Below, piece after piece: positions 40,401-43,164 of a stretch of DNA of 43,164 nt. The stretch spans positions 1-43,164 of the IMG/VR virus record IMGVR_UViG_3300020421_000044; one strand, 5' to 3'. The notes under the pieces were generated by a model, which saw only the letters and a program-made list of their open reading frames with translations, did not search any database and was not told where the DNA came from. The stretch is from a virus. The position numbers were made by a program, and so were the translations under genes. Within the stretch, counting starts at the first letter, position 1; each line of letters begins with the position of its first letter.

Positions 40401-42823
40401 TGTCTGGTCACCAATTCAGTTTCTCTGAATTTAGAGATGGTTTCTATTCTCCAAGTTTAGTTGAGAATCTAACCACAACTCTAGATGTAGCAAGTTATAC
40501 AGTAACGCTAACATCTACAACAGGTATTAGTGCAGGAATGCTTGTCACTGTTTCTGCTGGAGATGGTGTTGTACTTTCAGACACAAGAGTTGCAAGTGTT
40601 GACAGTGCTACTCAAATTACTCTAGACAAACTACCATCTACAGGTGGTGCTGCTACACTAACCATCTCTGGTGTTGAATTCACTGACGGTGTACAAAGAG
40701 GTGCTGATTACGTTGATATTACTGTCACATCCGCAACACCAAACCTCTACTACTTCTGTGCTTCTGGAGATGGTCATGAAGATGAGGGTGGTGAGGATAA
40801 TCAAGAAGCATTGATTACTATCGATCCTAATAACCCCAAAGTATTTGGTAGTGGATTACTTCTAAGAGCTACAGATATTTCTTCTGTAAATATTGTCACA
40901 ATGGAAGTCCTCACTGGTGAGGTAACTGTTGCTGATATCAAATCCACTGAAGGTACTATTGATACTCTCAGTGCTCCCGATCTTTCTTCTGACACCATTA
41001 CAGCAACCACAAGTGTTAGCACTCCATTGGTTACTTCTGCTGCTGCTCTTACTCTGACAGGAACCTCTGTAGAATCTACTGGAGATTTCACAGTTGGTGG
41101 ATTAACTGTTACTCAAGCAGATGGTAATGTTGTTACTACTGGTGAACTTAAGACTACAGATAAATTAAATGTCAATGACAAGATAAGCATCGAGAATAAT
41201 ATTATTTCTACTGATGCTGGTAGTGACTTAGTTCTAACCGCACCTACTGGTAAAGTTACAAAGGTTACTGGTTTTGGTTCTATCAACATTCCTGCTGGTA
41301 CAACTGCACAACGTCCTGGCGCAGCTGCTGCAGAAAATGGATCTATTAGATATAACACAGATAGTAATCAATATGAAGGTTATAGTGCTTCTTCATCTTC
41401 TTGGTCTTCTCTTGGTGGTATTAGAGACCTAGATGGTAACACATACATCACTGCAGAACTTTCTATTGGTGCTAACGATAACACACTTTGGTTCTACAAT
41501 GATGGATCTAATAGTGTTAAGTTTACACCAAACGCATTAGAGTTTAGAACTAACAAGACCATTAAGTCTGCTAACACTTCTGCTCCTGCATTTACTGAGT
41601 GGATTGCAAATGCTCCTGTTCTAGTTGGTGCATATCTAAAACATAAGAACAATCTATATGAGGTTACAGTAGCAGGTAACACAGCTACAAGTGGTAACGA
41701 ACCTACACATACAAGTGGTGCTGCAACTAATGGCAGTTGCACATTAACTTTCTGGGGTCTTGCAGTTGCACCTTTAACATTTGTTGACGTTGAAGAAATT
41801 AGATTAGATCCATTAGGTTCTTCTCCTTTAGTAATTAACGGAGACTTAAGACTAAGAGATAATATTATTAGTACAGATCTCAATGATTTAACTTTCCAAC
41901 CTAATGCTGGTAAGAAAATCATATGTAATACAAATACTAGTTTAGCAATTCCATCTGGTACTGATGCTGAAAGAGGTGCAGTAATTCAGGGTGGTATCAG
42001 ATTTAATACAGACGCTGGTCAGTTTGAAGGATACGACGGAGCTAACTGGGGTTCTCTTGGTGGTGTTAAAGACGTTGATCAAAACACATACATCATTCCA
42101 GAAACTGCACCTGGCGCAAATGAAAACATCTTGTACTTCTACAATGATGGAACTAACACGATGCGTCTTACTGCATCTGCACTTGAGTTCTACTCTGTAG
42201 ATACTATCATCTCTAGCTCATCTAGTGAGTTTGAGATTACAGCAAGCTTGATGACATTTGATAATGCTGAAACAACTCTTGACAATACTCAAGCAGATAG
42301 AACATTCTTACATACCAGTAAGCAATACTTTGATCTAGGTCTTTCTGGTGGTTTATCAGTTGACCCAGTTCTCAGACTTGATAATCAAGGCGATGTTTAC
42401 TTCAATACCACGTTTGGTACAGGTAACTTTACTGGCGTCAAAGTTTTTGATGGAGATCTTAAAGAGTTTGAACTCGCAGATACTAAGATTCTAACAGAAA
42501 AAGTAACCTTAACAAAAGGTTCTGCAAACACAGGTGGATCTGATATTTACGATGCTGCATCCGCAGTAGGAGCTAAGACAGTTGTAGTTGCAGAAAACTT
42601 AAATAACAATGATAGAGAATTCTTTGAGTTTGGTATTATAGATAATGGAACAGACATTTTCCATACAGAGTATGGTAATGTCAGAACAGGGCAACAATTA
42701 ATTGTTCCCACTTTTGAAAGAACAGTTGGCAACCTAGCTAGAATCAATTTTGAAGTTGGTGCAGACCTTACTGCTGGTCATCAAATCGAGATCACTATCG
42801 TATCTACCGTTACTAAAAAATAA
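37436..42823 (+). CDS. Large fibre-like virion protein with cupredoxin-like segments
   Basis: This 1795-residue protein starts MPAINVAKTDTFESQRQKIN and LGIYKAGIKTLGF, like other cyanophage fibre/baseplate proteins. Seen: four tandem about 33-residue GSGY repeats (about 105-235); a cupredoxin-like segment (about 248-378) with His309 and C361-ANHPGM-367, an amicyanin-like C-x2-H-x2-M copper site; four 'SVDSATQITLS' units (about 539, 602, 768 and 1022); a second, altered cupredoxin-like segment (His992, Cys1108, His1114); and two copies of a fibre C-terminal module (GSIRYNTDSNQYEGY near 1302, GGIRFNTDAGQFEGY near 1520). It probably forms a trimeric fibre or baseplate appendage. Copper binding is inferred from residues only. 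Confidence 0.7.
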   Translation: MPAINVAKTDTFESQRQKINQISTALFNVTSGGSDLSTGNLQLGDGLVGNPSLKFSTDTQLGIYKAGIKTLGFVNSGKKTIDFKLSELTAYQDFNIQQRKLAQSLVTIVSGGSGYDAGTYTEVPLIGGTGQNATADFEILTFDGSVTTTGSGYTPGDYLTIPLEGGNGTGATCSFTITALEGTLTTAGSAYFPGNYSGVALTGGNGSNATADIVISGTSTPSGTITQAGSGYTDGVYSQVQTFNEPVQTFVVTSVTNPNAGQPGQPNFIYNIDGADQPQLTLDIGNTYRFDLSDSSIQGANPGQAGSDHRMTFQLANGQSIDFQDKFEFFTAGTYGFPGCFTDVVMKTDCNTGTQIVRYDCANHPGMGPAGGSITLQDTSTYTYYGWQGFVDVTVSGGVVSDVVWNNPGVDYKNGDELQLPFVNIGGTGSGFLYTVANVVNTGVVTTVTIVNSGTGYQVGDVLSVADSSVGSGGGSGFQFTVDNVPGDLINFVLNERGSGYQVGDVLGLPKQISNVSVYLPGESPSFATTLSTGSAQVTISDTSSLVVGLNVQQGAGDTGSLDQATTIASIDSATQLTLSANPLVDGAANLTFSTTATNEVTLADTTGLSIGYRVEKVSGTGVLAADTTVANVDSTTLITLSDIPTALGPTVINFVPAFGDPATDFEYTIDTLGELGSFTLVNVGNGYSPDDEFTVNAADLTQPITYPVTSKDVQRITLVQTVSGGTITTSDTISTLAGDITNISFTGGDTTPTVTGPLSCNCVQGDFTATLADTTGISVGDLVSESLSGNLAIDVTVASVDSATQVTLSAAFLSTATIDLTFTSDEAGSFTGVASTTTGNGANATFDVTRNADGTIATVTVNVGGAGYADADTLTIAGNLVGGATPADDITVTADTTNASVDIVILDVGLDGSGNISSILLEQDQANLLSSSDTIIKTGAAGTQYTVDAAGTLAYRFYIDTGSGAVLTPTFTMYVGSTYRFDISDNSMSGHQFSFSEFRDGFYSPSLVENLTTTLDVASYTVTLTSTTGISAGMLVTVSAGDGVVLSDTRVASVDSATQITLDKLPSTGGAATLTISGVEFTDGVQRGADYVDITVTSATPNLYYFCASGDGHEDEGGEDNQEALITIDPNNPKVFGSGLLLRATDISSVNIVTMEVLTGEVTVADIKSTEGTIDTLSAPDLSSDTITATTSVSTPLVTSAAALTLTGTSVESTGDFTVGGLTVTQADGNVVTTGELKTTDKLNVNDKISIENNIISTDAGSDLVLTAPTGKVTKVTGFGSINIPAGTTAQRPGAAAAENGSIRYNTDSNQYEGYSASSSSWSSLGGIRDLDGNTYITAELSIGANDNTLWFYNDGSNSVKFTPNALEFRTNKTIKSANTSAPAFTEWIANAPVLVGAYLKHKNNLYEVTVAGNTATSGNEPTHTSGAATNGSCTLTFWGLAVAPLTFVDVEEIRLDPLGSSPLVINGDLRLRDNIISTDLNDLTFQPNAGKKIICNTNTSLAIPSGTDAERGAVIQGGIRFNTDAGQFEGYDGANWGSLGGVKDVDQNTYIIPETAPGANENILYFYNDGTNTMRLTASALEFYSVDTIISSSSSEFEITASLMTFDNAETTLDNTQADRTFLHTSKQYFDLGLSGGLSVDPVLRLDNQGDVYFNTTFGTGNFTGVKVFDGDLKEFELADTKILTEKVTLTKGSANTGGSDIYDAASAVGAKTVVVAENLNNNDREFFEFGIIDNGTDIFHTEYGNVRTGQQLIVPTFERTVGNLARINFEVGADLTAGHQIEITIVSTVTKK
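37745..38160 (+). repeat. Four tandem GSGY repeats in the fibre-like gene
   Basis: The encoded repeats read GGSGYDAGTYTEVPLIGG, TGSGYTPGDYLTIPLEGG, AGSAYFPGNYSGVALTGG and AGSGYTDGVYSQVQTF, about 33 residues apart, each followed in the first three by a GxGxNA/TGAT and a beta strand. They are diverged in DNA sequence but regular in spacing, the mark of protein-level repeats with structural function. Confidence 0.65.
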
Positions 42824-42825
42824 AA

Positions 42826-43164
42826 ATGGCAACTACAACAGAAAAATTTGATTCTAAAGGTGGGTTTGCCATCGGCAAAACTGTCATTGTTGATGAGGAT
42901 AGAAATGCAAAAGATTTCAATACTTTAGAAGTAAAGAATAGACATTTTACCGATAGTTCACAAACTCGTTATATTTTAAGAGGTCTTAATACCTCTACGC
43001 TTGACTTGGATGGATTAGGAACAAAAATTCCTATTGCAAATTCTACTCTAAATTTTGTCACAGGAAACATTATTGCAGTTAATGATTCAGGAACTGTATA
43101 TGCTGTTAAGTTTGAGACTGCTGTCTCATGTGACGGATCAGGAAATGTAAATATTATGTCTAGT
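42826..43164 (+). CDS. Fibre-like virion protein, cut by the window end
   Basis: ATG 42826, three bases after the preceding stop, opens a frame that continues to the end of the window (113 residues, MATTTEKFDSKGGFAIGKTV...). The beta-rich sequence with RYILRGLNTSTLDLDGLGTK resembles the N-terminal attachment part of phage fibre proteins. It is in the same transcriptional direction as the fibre-like gene and probably encodes another appendage component. Length and domains beyond the edge are unknown. Confidence 0.6.
   Translation, partial: MATTTEKFDSKGGFAIGKTVIVDEDRNAKDFNTLEVKNRHFTDSSQTRYILRGLNTSTLDLDGLGTKIPIANSTLNFVTGNIIAVNDSGTVYAVKFETAVSCDGSGNVNIMSS

Noticed and set aside
1-43164. tRNA genes, CRISPR arrays, insertion sequences
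   Set aside because: No cloverleaf-like sequence, no regularly spaced direct repeats and no transposase or IS-type ends were seen by eye. A dedicated tRNA scan would settle the first.

Overview
The window looks like part of a T4-like cyanophage genome (a marine cyanomyovirus). The evidence is a baseplate block in T4 order (gp25, gp6, gp7-like, gp8), T4-type late promoters (TATAAATA or GATAAATA), many tiny overlapping genes with host-like promoters, a phage pyrE, several 2OG-Fe(II) oxygenase genes, and four copies of TTTTCCACA, the form of DnaA box known from cyanobacteria. All supported genes lie on the + strand. The base composition is AT-rich, except for somewhat GC-richer small genes around 9.4-11.3 kb.

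Region 1 (1-6489) is a compact run of small early-type genes, many joined by ATGA or TAATG stop-start overlaps. Recognisable members are two 2OG-Fe(II) oxygenase-like genes, an exported protein with an HExxH metal site, an AbrB/MazE-like DNA-binding protein that overlaps a basic protein in another frame, and orotate phosphoribosyltransferase (pyrE). Most of the others are unknown.

Region 2 (6490-6906) is a gene-free AT-rich stretch. It holds two inverted pairs of cyanobacterial-type DnaA boxes, a sigma70-type promoter and A/T tracts, and it looks like a replication origin.

Region 3 (6907-11287) is a string of one- or two-gene cassettes. Nearly every cassette is preceded by the same layout: a TGGCAC/TGTCAC-like box exactly 36 or 37 bases upstream of a TATAAT -10, usually with an inverted repeat of variable sequence in between, and then a CA-rich leader (ACATACACAACACA) that mostly lacks a Shine-Dalgarno. 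The same box-to-minus-10 spacing recurs at 482, 1158 and, less well, at 829. Promoters that do have a proper -35 lack the box. This is the strongest candidate here for an undescribed regulatory system: a phage promoter class that uses an upstream box instead of a -35. One cassette, an Api92-like gene, instead has a long leader that can fold into a three-way junction. Another cassette encodes an orphan HicA-like protein.

Region 4 (11288-11498) separates the early-type from the late genes, with a strong intrinsic terminator followed by a late promoter.

Region 5 (11499-43164) is the late virion block: two overlapping small genes, an unknown structural candidate, a PAAR spike-tip protein, a small basic protein, a third 2OG oxygenase-like gene, two unknown conserved-looking genes, gp25, gp6, a 3435-residue gp7-like protein with a YHYH domain, gp8, a 2695-residue DUF4815-type protein, a small coiled-coil protein, a 1795-residue fibre-like protein with cupredoxin-like segments, and the start of a further gene cut by the window end. 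The large proteins share recurring short modules (GxGY, SVDSATQITLS and a lipid-anchor-free 'IGxExIxY...RG' unit), which suggests module shuffling among neighbouring baseplate and fibre genes.

All calls come from reading the sequence by eye. No database search or structure prediction was run.
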